DNA of 64,000 nt from positions 42,183 through 106,182 of the forward strand of contig NZ_BMPI01000007.1 of the NCBI RefSeq assembly GCF_014647515.1, given 5' to 3'. A program made the position numbers and the translations under genes. Shown here piece by piece: positions 42,869 through 51,050 of this stretch (within the stretch, counting starts at the first letter, position 1; each line of letters starts with the position of its first letter). The DNA is from Dactylosporangium sucinum. Its GTDB lineage: Bacteria > Actinomycetota > Actinomycetes > Mycobacteriales > Micromonosporaceae. The notes under the pieces were generated by a model. The model saw nothing but the letters and a program-made list of their open reading frames with translations, did no database searches and was not told the origin of the DNA.

Positions 42869-43306
42869 GTGTCCGGAAGAACGATATCGGTGGGGGCCGT
42901 GGCCCTGGCCGGGACGATCGCCGCCCTCGCGCTCGGCCGCGTGATCTGGCCCGATCCGGCCGGTGCGCCCACCCCGCCACGGGACCTGGTGCCGCTCTTC
43001 GTCGTCCTGTCCGTGCTCGAGGCGCTGGCCTTCGGCGCCGGCCTGGCGTTCGTGTGCTTCGGGCTGGCTCCGCTGCGGCGGCTCGGCGCCGGAGCCGCCC
43101 TGACCTGGGCGGCATACGCGAGCATCTCGTTCATGCTGCTCAGCTGGTGGCCGCACGACAACCTGCACCGGGTGCTCGGCCACGCCGACTTCGCCGGACT
43201 GGCCCGGATCGAGTACCTCTTCCACGTGCCGCTCATGGCGGGCGCCGTCGTCGTCGCGGTGTTCGTCCTGCGGACCAGGCGGGCAGGCGACCGTGTCCCA
43301 GCGTGA
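42869..43306 (+). CDS. Small membrane protein, 145 aa
   Basis: This protein has four hydrophobic helices and a short charged C-terminus (RTRRAGDRV). No domain is recognised. GTG (42869-42871) is chosen because GGAGG lies 5 nt upstream; a TTG at 42857 overlaps that site. It is divergent from tetR and overlaps the SnoaL-like gene by 14 nt, so both are TetR-controlled. Confidence 0.78.
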   Translation: MSGRTISVGAVALAGTIAALALGRVIWPDPAGAPTPPRDLVPLFVVLSVLEALAFGAGLAFVCFGLAPLRRLGAGAALTWAAYASISFMLLSWWPHDNLHRVLGHADFAGLARIEYLFHVPLMAGAVVVAVFVLRTRRAGDRVPA

Positions 43307-43703
43307 GCAGCTCATCCGTGGTATCTACCGGACCATGTTCGAGACCGGCGACGTCACCCTCGCCGACCGGATCGTCACGCCCGGGTTCGTCGACCACGCC
43401 GCACCTCCGGCGCCCGTTCCAGCCGGACCCGACCAGCTGCGGGCGGTCGTGACCTACCTGCACTCGGTGCTGACCGACATCCGGTACGAGATCGAAGACG
43501 TTCTCCACGACGGCGACCGGCTCGCGTACCGGACCACCATGTCCGCCACCCAGACCGGCGAGCTCTTCGGCTTCCCGCCGAACGGTCGCGGCTTCTGCAC
43601 CACGCAGATCCACATCGTGCGGTTCGACGGCGACCGCATCGCCGAGCACTGGGCCTGCCGCGACGACCTCGGCGCCCTGCGCCAGCTCGGCCACATCGCG
43701 TGA
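43293..43703 (+). CDS. SnoaL-like (NTF2-fold) polyketide-cyclase family protein
   Basis: This 136-residue protein has the ester-cyclase/SnoaL pattern: an N-terminal helix (LIRGIYRTMFETGD), then VTPGFVDHA, a central LHDGDRLAYRTTMSATQTGELFG strand set, and IHIVRFDGDRIAEHWACRDD. Such proteins act as cyclases, isomerases or stress proteins. It is translated with the 145-residue membrane protein, and its exact substrate is unknown. Confidence 0.85.
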   Translation: MSQREQLIRGIYRTMFETGDVTLADRIVTPGFVDHAAPPAPVPAGPDQLRAVVTYLHSVLTDIRYEIEDVLHDGDRLAYRTTMSATQTGELFGFPPNGRGFCTTQIHIVRFDGDRIAEHWACRDDLGALRQLGHIA

Positions 43704-43710
43704 CCGCGCT

Positions 43711-43728
43711 CGATCAGGCTTCTGATCG
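43711..43728. terminator. Hairpin between convergent genes
   Basis: The perfect 7-bp stem CGATCAG/CTGATCG has a 4-nt loop and starts 8 nt after the SnoaL-like stop, followed by TTCTC. It lies between two convergent genes and could serve both directions. The U-tract is weak. Confidence 0.6.
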
Positions 43729-43754
43729 TTCTCGGAAGGGTGACGGGGCGACGG

Positions 43755-44063
43755 TCACACGCGCAGCCCCGTCACGTCGAACGTCCCGAACTTCCCGGCA
43801 GCCACCCGGCCGCGCATGCGGTCGCCCTCGACCGTGACCGTGAACGTCGCCGTCACCCGCACCTTCACCACCACGGTGATCGCCTTCACGACCTTCCAAC
43901 TGGCGACGTCACCGTCGACCACCCCGTCGACGACCTCCAGGCTCGCCTTGTCGTGGTCGAGCGACCCGGTCAGCCGATCCCCGTCACGACGCAGCACGAG
44001 CCTGGCCTCCTGCTCGCCGACCGGCGAGTCGACCGACAACTTCCAGGTTCCTTCGACGGTCAC
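43755..44063 (-). CDS. Small beta-rich hypothetical protein, 102 aa
   Basis: This protein starts TVEGTWKLSVDSPVGEQ and consists of alternating strands, like a lipocalin or SRPBCC-like half-barrel. The GTG start (44061-44063) has GGAGG 7 nt upstream. It has no signal peptide. It is convergent with the SnoaL-like gene. About 220 bp upstream of it, up to the GH26 stop, show no gene. Confidence 0.7.
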   Translation of the reverse strand: MTVEGTWKLSVDSPVGEQEARLVLRRDGDRLTGSLDHDKASLEVVDGVVDGDVASWKVVKAITVVVKVRVTATFTVTVEGDRMRGRVAAGKFGTFDVTGLRV

Positions 44064-44286
44064 CGGACGACCTCCATATCCAGCGGTGCGGCCGGACACC
44101 GGATGACCCCTCAATCATCCGCCGGCCACCGGCGCTCCGGGTGCCGCACCGTCCGCCGCCACGGTTGTTCACCCCGGGCGGGTCAGGGCGTGAGGTGCTT
44201 GCCCAGGGAGACGCCGCCGTCCTCGAAGCCGTGGCGCCCCGCGGGGTCGGAGCCGCGCGCCGGGGCGGATCAGCATGCCCCGCCGG

Positions 44287-45369
44287 CTACTTGCGGGGCT
44301 GGCGGTGCGGGGCCGGGCGGGCCTTCGTCATCGGGGTGTAGTGCGGGTCCTGGGCGATCTCGGCGCGGAACGTGGCCAGCAGGACCGGGTTGTCGGACAG
44401 CTGGAACTGCTGCGTCGGGCCCTTGTTGTCGGTGGGGTCGCTCTCGAAGTACACGACCGCCCGGATCTGCGGGTTCGCCTTGAACGTCGCCGAGGCGTCG
44501 CGCAGCCAGGCCGCGCGCTGCTCGGTGCCCCACGTGCGGGCCACGCCGAACTCGCCGATCATCACCGGCTTGGCCGGGTGGGCCGCGCAGAACTCCAGGA
44601 AGGGCCGCATCAGCTGGCCGATGGTGGCGTACTTCGAGCCGGCGTAGACGTCGACGCAGGTCCAGTCGACGGCATCGTCCCCGGGGTAGAACTCGGGTGC
44701 GTAGCCGCCCGTGAAGCCCTCGGCCGTCGGGCACCAGACCCAGGACGCGTTCGTCGCGCCCTCCTCGGTGAAGATGCGGCGGACGTGGCGCCAGGCGGCG
44801 ACGTAGTCCGCGCCGGACCACATCTGTGCCCGCAGGTTCGGCCGGTCCATCTCCCAGCGGTACCGCAGGAGCACCGGACGCCCGAAGGACCTGAGCTCAC
44901 GGGCCCGTTCCCGGATGAGCTCGTCGTAGCGGCCCATCGTGACCAGTCGGGTGTCCCCGCCGGCCCACGACAGCATGAGCGTCGTCCCGCGGCCGGCGAA
45001 CTCGCGGTCGGAGTTGTTGAAGAAGTTCTCGTCGAAGCGGCGGTACGTGTTGACGATCGCCATCGGCCGGCCCAGCGCCTCCTCCCACGTCGTCATCGCG
45101 GCCAGGCGGCCCGACTCGGTGAGGCTGGCCGGGCGCACCCACGCGCCGAGGTACGAGCCGGACGCCGGGGGCGCTACCGGGCCGGCCTGGAACGGGCCGG
45201 TGGAGGTGGCGATGGCCGGCGGCCGTCCGTCCGGCGTGGACGACGGCAGCGCGGCCGGGCCGCCGCCGTCGTCGTCGTCGGATGACGTCGACAGCACGCT
45301 CAGGGTGACCGCCGTGGCGGCCGCGACGACGGCGGCCACCACGGCGAGGGTCAGCACGATCCGTTTCAC
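44287..45369 (-). CDS. Exported GH26-type glycoside hydrolase
   Basis: This 360-residue protein begins with a signal anchor (residues 4-26) and an Asp/Pro/Ser linker, followed by a (beta/alpha)8 domain. The putative acid/base is Glu in RYRWEMDRPN and the nucleophile is Glu in VMIGEFGVA, as in GH26 beta-mannanases. It lies at the 3' end of the exopolysaccharide operon. It may therefore cleave the nascent polymer (chain-length control or release) rather than feed on plant mannan. It follows the methyltransferase gene by 18 nt. Confidence 0.87.
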   Translation of the reverse strand: MKRIVLTLAVVAAVVAAATAVTLSVLSTSSDDDDGGGPAALPSSTPDGRPPAIATSTGPFQAGPVAPPASGSYLGAWVRPASLTESGRLAAMTTWEEALGRPMAIVNTYRRFDENFFNNSDREFAGRGTTLMLSWAGGDTRLVTMGRYDELIRERARELRSFGRPVLLRYRWEMDRPNLRAQMWSGADYVAAWRHVRRIFTEEGATNASWVWCPTAEGFTGGYAPEFYPGDDAVDWTCVDVYAGSKYATIGQLMRPFLEFCAAHPAKPVMIGEFGVARTWGTEQRAAWLRDASATFKANPQIRAVVYFESDPTDNKGPTQQFQLSDNPVLLATFRAEIAQDPHYTPMTKARPAPHRQPRK

Positions 45370-45387
45370 AACGCTCCTACCCTGGGA

Positions 45388-46134
45388 CTACTTCGGGATG
45401 CGTCGCGCCACGTAGAGCACGTCGGTGGCGACCGCGGACAGCCGGGCGGACCGGGTGGCGAGGTCGTCGGCGCGGCGGGCCATGGGGCGCAGCCACTCGC
45501 GGCGGTACGCGCCCGCCGGGAGGACCGCGAACCCGCGCCGGTCGATCACCTCGAACCCGTGCCGGGCCAGCAGCTGCTCGACCTCGGCGTGGTGCAGCTC
45601 GGCGAACCAGGCGTTGTCGCGGTTGCGGCGGTGGCGCAGGTGCCGCAGGGACGAGCGGTTGCCGTGGTTCTCCACGACCAGCAGCCCGGACTCGGCCTCC
45701 GGCAGGATCCGGGCGGCGAACGCGATCGCCCGGTCCCGCACGTCCTTGGGCGCGTTGAGCAGCAGGCGGAACACCGTCACCAGGGCCGGCCCGTCGACGG
45801 TGGCCGGCTCCGGCACCGGCCCGTCGGCGTCGACCTGGTGCAGCCGGGCGTAGACGCCCGCCTCCCGGGCCTTCGCCAGCATCTGCGCCGACACGTCGTA
45901 GCCGTGCGCGGCCCGCACGACCCCGTGCAGCAGCTTGATCGCCCGCCCGGTGCCGCAGGCGAAGTCGTGCTGGACCGGGCGCCGGGCGGTGAACTCCCGC
46001 CGCACCAGCCGGCGCAGGAACGCCCGCTGCCGCACGCTCACCGCGGTCGAGTACGTCTCCGGCGCGTAGACCACCCGCTCGTACTTGTCGACCGCCGCGT
46101 CCGACTGGAAGACCTCCGCGTAGTCCGTTCTCAT
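45388..46134 (-). CDS. Class I SAM-dependent methyltransferase
   Basis: This 248-residue protein has the SAM-binding motif HDFACGTGRAIKLL (about 56-69). Motif II and III regions follow (GYDVSAQML, then PALVTVFRLLLNAP), and there is a C-terminal region with several Arg residues. The ATG overlaps the flippase stop as ATGA. In this locus it could methylate a sugar of the polymer or its lipid carrier intermediate. Confidence 0.86.
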   Translation of the reverse strand: MRTDYAEVFQSDAAVDKYERVVYAPETYSTAVSVRQRAFLRRLVRREFTARRPVQHDFACGTGRAIKLLHGVVRAAHGYDVSAQMLAKAREAGVYARLHQVDADGPVPEPATVDGPALVTVFRLLLNAPKDVRDRAIAFAARILPEAESGLLVVENHGNRSSLRHLRHRRNRDNAWFAELHHAEVEQLLARHGFEVIDRRGFAVLPAGAYRREWLRPMARRADDLATRSARLSAVATDVLYVARRIPK

Positions 46135-47603
46135 CGTCCCCCCTGCATCAACACTGTTCTGAACCGCACCGCCGCACCTGCGTACGCGACGGCGCCCGCC
46201 ACCGTGGCGGCGATCTTGAGAGTCAAGCTGTGGACCGGCAGCAGGAGCAGCTGCGGTACCGCGAAACAGCCCGCCGCCAGCGCGCAGGCGAGCAGCGTCG
46301 CCCGGCCGAACGGGTGCAGCCCCAGCCCGAGCACCACCTGCATGAGTGGGACGAGGTTGTTCACCAGCACGGCGGCGGACAGCCCGATCGCCGCGCCGAG
46401 CGCGCCGCTGCGGGGGATGAGCAGCGCGTCGACGCCGAGCATCACGAGCAGGGCCACGGCGACGTTGGCGAGGTTCCACCACGTGCGCCCGCCCATGGCG
46501 AGGACCATGTCGACCATCCCGCAGGCGGTCGCGACCATCATCGTGGCCGCGAGCACCCGGACGATGCCGACGCCGTCCGCGTAGTGCTCGCCGAACAGCC
46601 GCAGGTAGAGCGGCGCGTAGGTGAACACGAGCAGGTACAGCGGCCAGGCGGCCAGCACGACCCAGGCGGTGGCCTGCTGGTAGAGCAGGTTGGCGCCGGC
46701 GGTGTCGCGCACGGCGAGCCGCTCGGCCAGCCGCGGCTGCGCCGACTGGGACACGCCCTGGTTGACGAACTGGCCGAGGATCACGAACCGGCCGGCGACG
46801 GCGTACATCGCGGCCGGGGCCAGGCCGGCGAACGCGGCGACGAGCAGCACGTCGATGCGCTGCAGGGCCATCTGGGCGAAGCTGGCGACGGCCCGGGGCG
46901 CGGTGAAGACCCAGAACCGCCGGGGCGTGAAGTCGGCGACGTCCGTCTGCTCCAGGACGACCCGCGCCCGGACCCGGCCGAGCCACAGGCCCGCCAGCAG
47001 CGCGACCGGGAGGTACGGGAGCGCCCACAGCGCGGCGAAGACATCCGGCCCGAGGCCCGCCGCCCAGACCAGCGCCAGCAGCACCAGCTGGGTCGCCGGG
47101 CGCAGCACCCGGTCCAGCAGCACCGTGGGGCGCATCGCGCGCAGGCCGCGGCTCGCGGCGAGCAGCGCGTCGCTGAGCGCCGCCGCCGGCAGGAACACCG
47201 CGAGGGCCCGCACCAGGTCGGCCCGGCCGGGCAGCAGGTCGGCGGCGAACCACAGGCCGGCCGCGATGACGAGCGCCGCCGCCGCGATGGGGGCCAGCGC
47301 GACCCGCAGGCACTCGGCGAGGCGGGTCAGGTCGCCGGTGGCCCGCATCCGGGCCGGCCAGTAGACGAGCGAGGTCTGCGTGCCGAGCTTGGCCACGGTG
47401 ACGCCGAGCCCGAAGGTCGCGGTCGCGGCGAAGAACGCGCCGGCGGTGTGCGGGTCGAGGGCGCGGGCCGCCAGCCAGGTGACCCCGACCCCGGCGAGGC
47501 CGGTGCAGACCGTGCCGGCGAGGCTGGCGATCCCGCCGCGGACGGCCCCGCGGAGCATGCCCTTCGGCGACTCCAGCGCGGGCCGTTCGAGGGTGGCGGT
47601 CAC
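46131..47603 (-). CDS. Wzx-type polysaccharide flippase
   Basis: This 490-residue protein of the MOP superfamily has about 12-14 membrane helices and scattered basic residues on cytoplasmic loops, as in Wzx and MurJ relatives. It would move lipid-linked repeat units across the membrane. The GTG start overlaps the sulfotransferase stop (GTGA), giving N-terminus TATLERPALESPKG. The downstream methyltransferase is coupled by ATGA. Confidence 0.88.
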   Translation of the reverse strand: MTATLERPALESPKGMLRGAVRGGIASLAGTVCTGLAGVGVTWLAARALDPHTAGAFFAATATFGLGVTVAKLGTQTSLVYWPARMRATGDLTRLAECLRVALAPIAAAALVIAAGLWFAADLLPGRADLVRALAVFLPAAALSDALLAASRGLRAMRPTVLLDRVLRPATQLVLLALVWAAGLGPDVFAALWALPYLPVALLAGLWLGRVRARVVLEQTDVADFTPRRFWVFTAPRAVASFAQMALQRIDVLLVAAFAGLAPAAMYAVAGRFVILGQFVNQGVSQSAQPRLAERLAVRDTAGANLLYQQATAWVVLAAWPLYLLVFTYAPLYLRLFGEHYADGVGIVRVLAATMMVATACGMVDMVLAMGGRTWWNLANVAVALLVMLGVDALLIPRSGALGAAIGLSAAVLVNNLVPLMQVVLGLGLHPFGRATLLACALAAGCFAVPQLLLLPVHSLTLKIAATVAGAVAYAGAAVRFRTVLMQGGR

Positions 47604-48466
47604 ATCCACGAGGGCCGGTAGCCGAGCCACGCCGCGAGGCGCTCGTCGTACGGCCGGTAGTGCTCGGCGAGCTTCGAGGCGATCGAGTCGTCGAGCCGGT
47701 TGCGGGGGCGGGCGTTGTGCCGCTCGAACGGCGGGTAGGAGCCGGTCCGGGGCAGCCCGAGGAAGTCCACGACGGCGTCGTAGACGGGCTCGGGCCGGGT
47801 GAAGAACAGGCTGCTGTCGACGACGTGGACCCGGTCGCGGCCGAGCAGCTCGGCCATCGGCTCGAGGTACTCGATGTACTCGCCGCGGGCCCGGTAGGCG
47901 TGGTGCTGGTGGGCGAAGCTGTAGGAGAACGGGTCGGCCAGCAGCCGCTCGCGCTCGCCGGCGAGCCGCTCCCGCTCCAGGTCGAGCGCGCGGGCGAAGT
48001 CGACCTCGGGCTCGAAGCCGCGGGCGACCTCGTGGGCGTGCTGCGAGTAGGCCCGCTCGACCGGGTCGCGGACGAGCACGACGAGCCGGACACCGGGCAG
48101 GTCGCGGGCGATCCGGCCGAGGGCGTGCGGGTGGTACATGTAGTACGGGCTCGACTCGAAGGTCTGGGCGGGCACGCCGAACTCGGTGCGCACCCGCTCG
48201 GCGCGGCGGCGCAGCGGGAAGTGGCCGCGATACCAGCGCAGCCCGTGGTGGTAGCCGACGTCGAAGTAGTGGACGCCCTTGTGCAGCACCGCCTTGATGA
48301 CCGCCGGGTGGGCGGCGAGGGCGCGGTAGAGCGACGTGGTCCCGCAGCGCTGGCCGCCGCAGATCAGGAACGACGGCAGGATCCGCCGGGCGGCGGTGAG
48401 CTGGCCGTAGTTGCGGGATCCGAAGTGGACGATCCGCTTCATCGTGTCGGGTACCTGCACGGGCAT
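47600..48466 (-). CDS. PAPS-dependent sulfotransferase
   Basis: This 288-residue protein has the 5'-phosphosulfate-binding loop CGGQRCGTTSLYRAL near residue 37 and the 3'-phosphate-binding region VVLVRDPVERAYSQH near residue 128. A conserved C-terminal RPRN segment follows. It resembles bacterial carbohydrate and glycolipid sulfotransferases (heparan-type fold). The gene sits inside the polysaccharide operon, 2 nt from the kinase-like gene. It would use PAPS from the fusion enzyme at 39 kb to sulfate the polymer. Confidence 0.9.
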   Translation of the reverse strand: MPVQVPDTMKRIVHFGSRNYGQLTAARRILPSFLICGGQRCGTTSLYRALAAHPAVIKAVLHKGVHYFDVGYHHGLRWYRGHFPLRRRAERVRTEFGVPAQTFESSPYYMYHPHALGRIARDLPGVRLVVLVRDPVERAYSQHAHEVARGFEPEVDFARALDLERERLAGERERLLADPFSYSFAHQHHAYRARGEYIEYLEPMAELLGRDRVHVVDSSLFFTRPEPVYDAVVDFLGLPRTGSYPPFERHNARPRNRLDDSIASKLAEHYRPYDERLAAWLGYRPSWM

Positions 48467-48468
48467 GG

Positions 48469-49677
48469 TTACAGCGCCTCCACTCGCGCGACGAGGACGG
48501 GCAGGAGCCAGCTGCCGAGCACGCCCAGCCGGGCGCCGGCCTCCGCCTGCCGGTCGGTGACGTACCGGGTGGCCAGGTCGACGAGGTACAGCAGGGTGGT
48601 CACCTCGACCGCCTGCCCCTGCGGCACGCCGAAGGGCCGCAGCAGCCCCGGCGCCGCACCGACCAGCTCGTTGACGGCGTCGCCGGCCGACGGCGCCCGG
48701 GCGATGCCGACCTGCAACGCGTGGTGCAGCGCGTCGAAGCCGATCGGCACGCCGGGCGTGAACCGCTCCCAGTCCCAGACCAGGAGGGTGTCGGCGAGGC
48801 TCGCCATGTTCCACGGCGACCAGTCCCCGTGCCAGGAGCCGTAGGTGAGATCGGTGCGCCCGGCGGTGCGGGCGAGGCGTTCGGCGGAGGCGCGCAGCAC
48901 GGCGCCCTCGGCGTGGCCGGCGATCGCGGCCAGCCGGGCCCGCAGCCGGGTCCAGTAGCCGCTGCCGTCGAGGGTGCCGTGGCTGGTACCGCAGCAGACC
49001 GCGACCTCCCGCATCGCGGCGGTGAGCCGCGGTGCGGCCAGCGGCGCCCGCGGCCGCCAGACCGGCAGCGCCGACTGGACGAGCACCTCGTGGTCGCCCC
49101 AGCGCCCGGCGTGCAGGACCTCCGGGACCCGCAACGCGGTCAGCGGCGCGGTGCCGACGGCGTTCAGCGCGTTGCCCTCGGCCCGCACCAGCGTGCGGGT
49201 CAGCGCCGAGGTGCCCAGCTTGGCGAAGGCGACGGTGTGCCCGTCGGGGGCGAGCAGCTGCAGCACCGGCTTGCGGTTGGCCCGGGCCGGTCCGATGTGG
49301 ACGCTCAGCCGCAGGTCGGCGCCGAGCGCGGTGCGCAGGTAGGCGTCGATGGTGTCGGCGGCCGGGCGCAGCCGCAGCCGGTCGCGCAGCAGCAGCCGGG
49401 ACAGGCCGGTGCGCAGCGCGGTGACCACGGCGTCGCGCTTGAGCCGGGCCAGCCGGGACTGCGGCTCGGCGTAGCGGCGCACCGCGGCGGCGGCCAGGCG
49501 CCGGTCGTCGGCCGGCACCAGCAGGCGCGGCTTGCGGGCGCTGGGGATGACGAGGTACTCCACCGGCGCGCCGCCGCTGCCGGGGTACAGCAGGCCGAGG
49601 ACCTCCTCGACGTACTGCGCCCGCAGCCGCTCGTCGTCGGCCCGCAGCGCGGCCGGGGCGGTCTTCAGTGGACTCAT
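48469..49677 (-). CDS. APH-like kinase domain protein of the polysaccharide operon
   Basis: This 402-residue protein has an unusual N-terminal region (about 110 residues) followed by a kinase-like fold. The catalytic loop is WHGDWSPWNM and the metal site is VWDWERF, as in aminoglycoside phosphotransferase and choline-kinase relatives. A sugar or lipid-carrier substrate is likely given the operon. The ATG overlaps the ligase stop as ATGA. Confidence 0.82.
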   Translation of the reverse strand: MSPLKTAPAALRADDERLRAQYVEEVLGLLYPGSGGAPVEYLVIPSARKPRLLVPADDRRLAAAAVRRYAEPQSRLARLKRDAVVTALRTGLSRLLLRDRLRLRPAADTIDAYLRTALGADLRLSVHIGPARANRKPVLQLLAPDGHTVAFAKLGTSALTRTLVRAEGNALNAVGTAPLTALRVPEVLHAGRWGDHEVLVQSALPVWRPRAPLAAPRLTAAMREVAVCCGTSHGTLDGSGYWTRLRARLAAIAGHAEGAVLRASAERLARTAGRTDLTYGSWHGDWSPWNMASLADTLLVWDWERFTPGVPIGFDALHHALQVGIARAPSAGDAVNELVGAAPGLLRPFGVPQGQAVEVTTLLYLVDLATRYVTDRQAEAGARLGVLGSWLLPVLVARVEAL

Positions 49678-51050
49678 CGCGGGAATCCCCTCTGCTGGTT
49701 GCGCCACAGGACGACGTACGCCAGGAACGTCAGCGCCAGCGGGGTGACCAGCGCGTTGTACCAGAACATCGCCGCCAGGCTGGACACGATCGCGGCCGCC
49801 GCGGCGAGCCCGGCGGGCGAGTGGTCGCGCCGGAACCGCCACAGCGCGGCGGCGAAGAACCCCAGGTAGGTGACGGTGCCGACGAGGCCGTGGGCGTAGA
49901 GCAGCTGCCACAGCTGGCCGTTGCCGCCGACGGTGAAGTTGCCGCAGCGCTCGCAGCCGGCGCTCTCGCCGACGGCGATCGAGTTGCGCCCGCCGAGCGT
50001 GGTGCGGGTCGAGCCGAAGCCGATGAGCGGCGACTCCAGCATCCCGCCGACGGCCTTCTCGGTGGTGTACATCCGCACGCCGTTGGACTTGCCGTGCTCC
50101 AGCCGGGCGGTGACGACGTCGCCGAGCGGCGTGGTGACCATGGCGACGACCACCGCCGCGCCCGCGACCCCGATGAGGCCGAGGGCGGCGAACCGGCCGC
50201 GCAGCGCCAGGCGGACCGCCGCGTAGAGGGCCATCACGGCCAGGCCGATCCACAGGCCGCGGTTCAGCGAGTACACGATCGGGACCACGGCGACGACCAG
50301 GGTCACCGCCGTGAACACCTTCGTGCGGCGCTTGCGGGTGAGGCAGAAGCCGGCGACGAGCAGCCAGCCGACGAGGAGGCACACGTTGTTGCCCCAGGTG
50401 TTGGTGTACCCCCACGGCGCGCCCGGCCGGGGCGTCTCCCCGCCGAGCAGGTTCATGATCTGCGCCGCCGTCGGGTGGACCAGGGACTGCACGAAGCCGT
50501 CGGCCCGCACGTGCCCGGGCAGGAGCAGCTCCATCGGCGAGGTGAACTCGAAGCGGGGCGCCACCATGCCGAGCAGCCCGCCGGCGACGGTGACGACGAA
50601 CAGCCAGGCGAGCAGCCGCACGAGCCGCTCCTGGGTCAGCTCCCGGCGGTCGACGTTCCCGGCGTACACCAGCAGCACGGTCAGCGCCGCGTAGCCGCCG
50701 AGGCGGAACCCGTACGACACCAGGCGGCTGGCCGCGGTCCCGGGGACGGTGCCCACCGGGTCGGTGCCCAGGGTGAACAGTCCGAAGAGGACGGTCGCCA
50801 GGAACAGCAGCCAGAGCAGGAACGCCGGCGGCAGCTTGACCAGCTGCCCGCAGGCGCGGTGCCGGAGCAGCGCGACGAGCATCGGCACCGCGGCGACGAA
50901 GAAGATGAGCACGCCGAGGCCGAGCGCCCACCACAGCGGGTAGAGCAGCAGGACGGCGGTGAGCGGCCAGGCGCGCAGCCGGTGGGCCGGCCGCGGGCGG
51001 GGCCGGGCCGGCACGGCGTCGGCGGCGGAGGGGTGCGTGGTGAGGGTCAT
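49674..51050 (-). CDS. O-antigen ligase/Wzy-type polymerase
   Basis: This 458-residue protein has about 11-12 membrane helices with a large external loop between helices in the middle (about 300-380), where GYTNTWGNN and NRGLWIG lie. This is the Wzy_C/O-antigen ligase layout. It would polymerise or ligate the repeat unit on the outer side of the membrane. It overlaps the Wzz-like gene by ATGA. Confidence 0.87.
   Translation of the reverse strand: MTLTTHPSAADAVPARPRPRPAHRLRAWPLTAVLLLYPLWWALGLGVLIFFVAAVPMLVALLRHRACGQLVKLPPAFLLWLLFLATVLFGLFTLGTDPVGTVPGTAASRLVSYGFRLGGYAALTVLLVYAGNVDRRELTQERLVRLLAWLFVVTVAGGLLGMVAPRFEFTSPMELLLPGHVRADGFVQSLVHPTAAQIMNLLGGETPRPGAPWGYTNTWGNNVCLLVGWLLVAGFCLTRKRRTKVFTAVTLVVAVVPIVYSLNRGLWIGLAVMALYAAVRLALRGRFAALGLIGVAGAAVVVAMVTTPLGDVVTARLEHGKSNGVRMYTTEKAVGGMLESPLIGFGSTRTTLGGRNSIAVGESAGCERCGNFTVGGNGQLWQLLYAHGLVGTVTYLGFFAAALWRFRRDHSPAGLAAAAAIVSSLAAMFWYNALVTPLALTFLAYVVLWRNQQRGFPR

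Noticed and set aside
44177..44260. Possible gene remnant upstream-facing on the minus strand ending in DGGVSLGKHLTP
   Set aside because: It looks like a protein C-terminus but is only about 25 codons after a stop codon, with no recognisable family.
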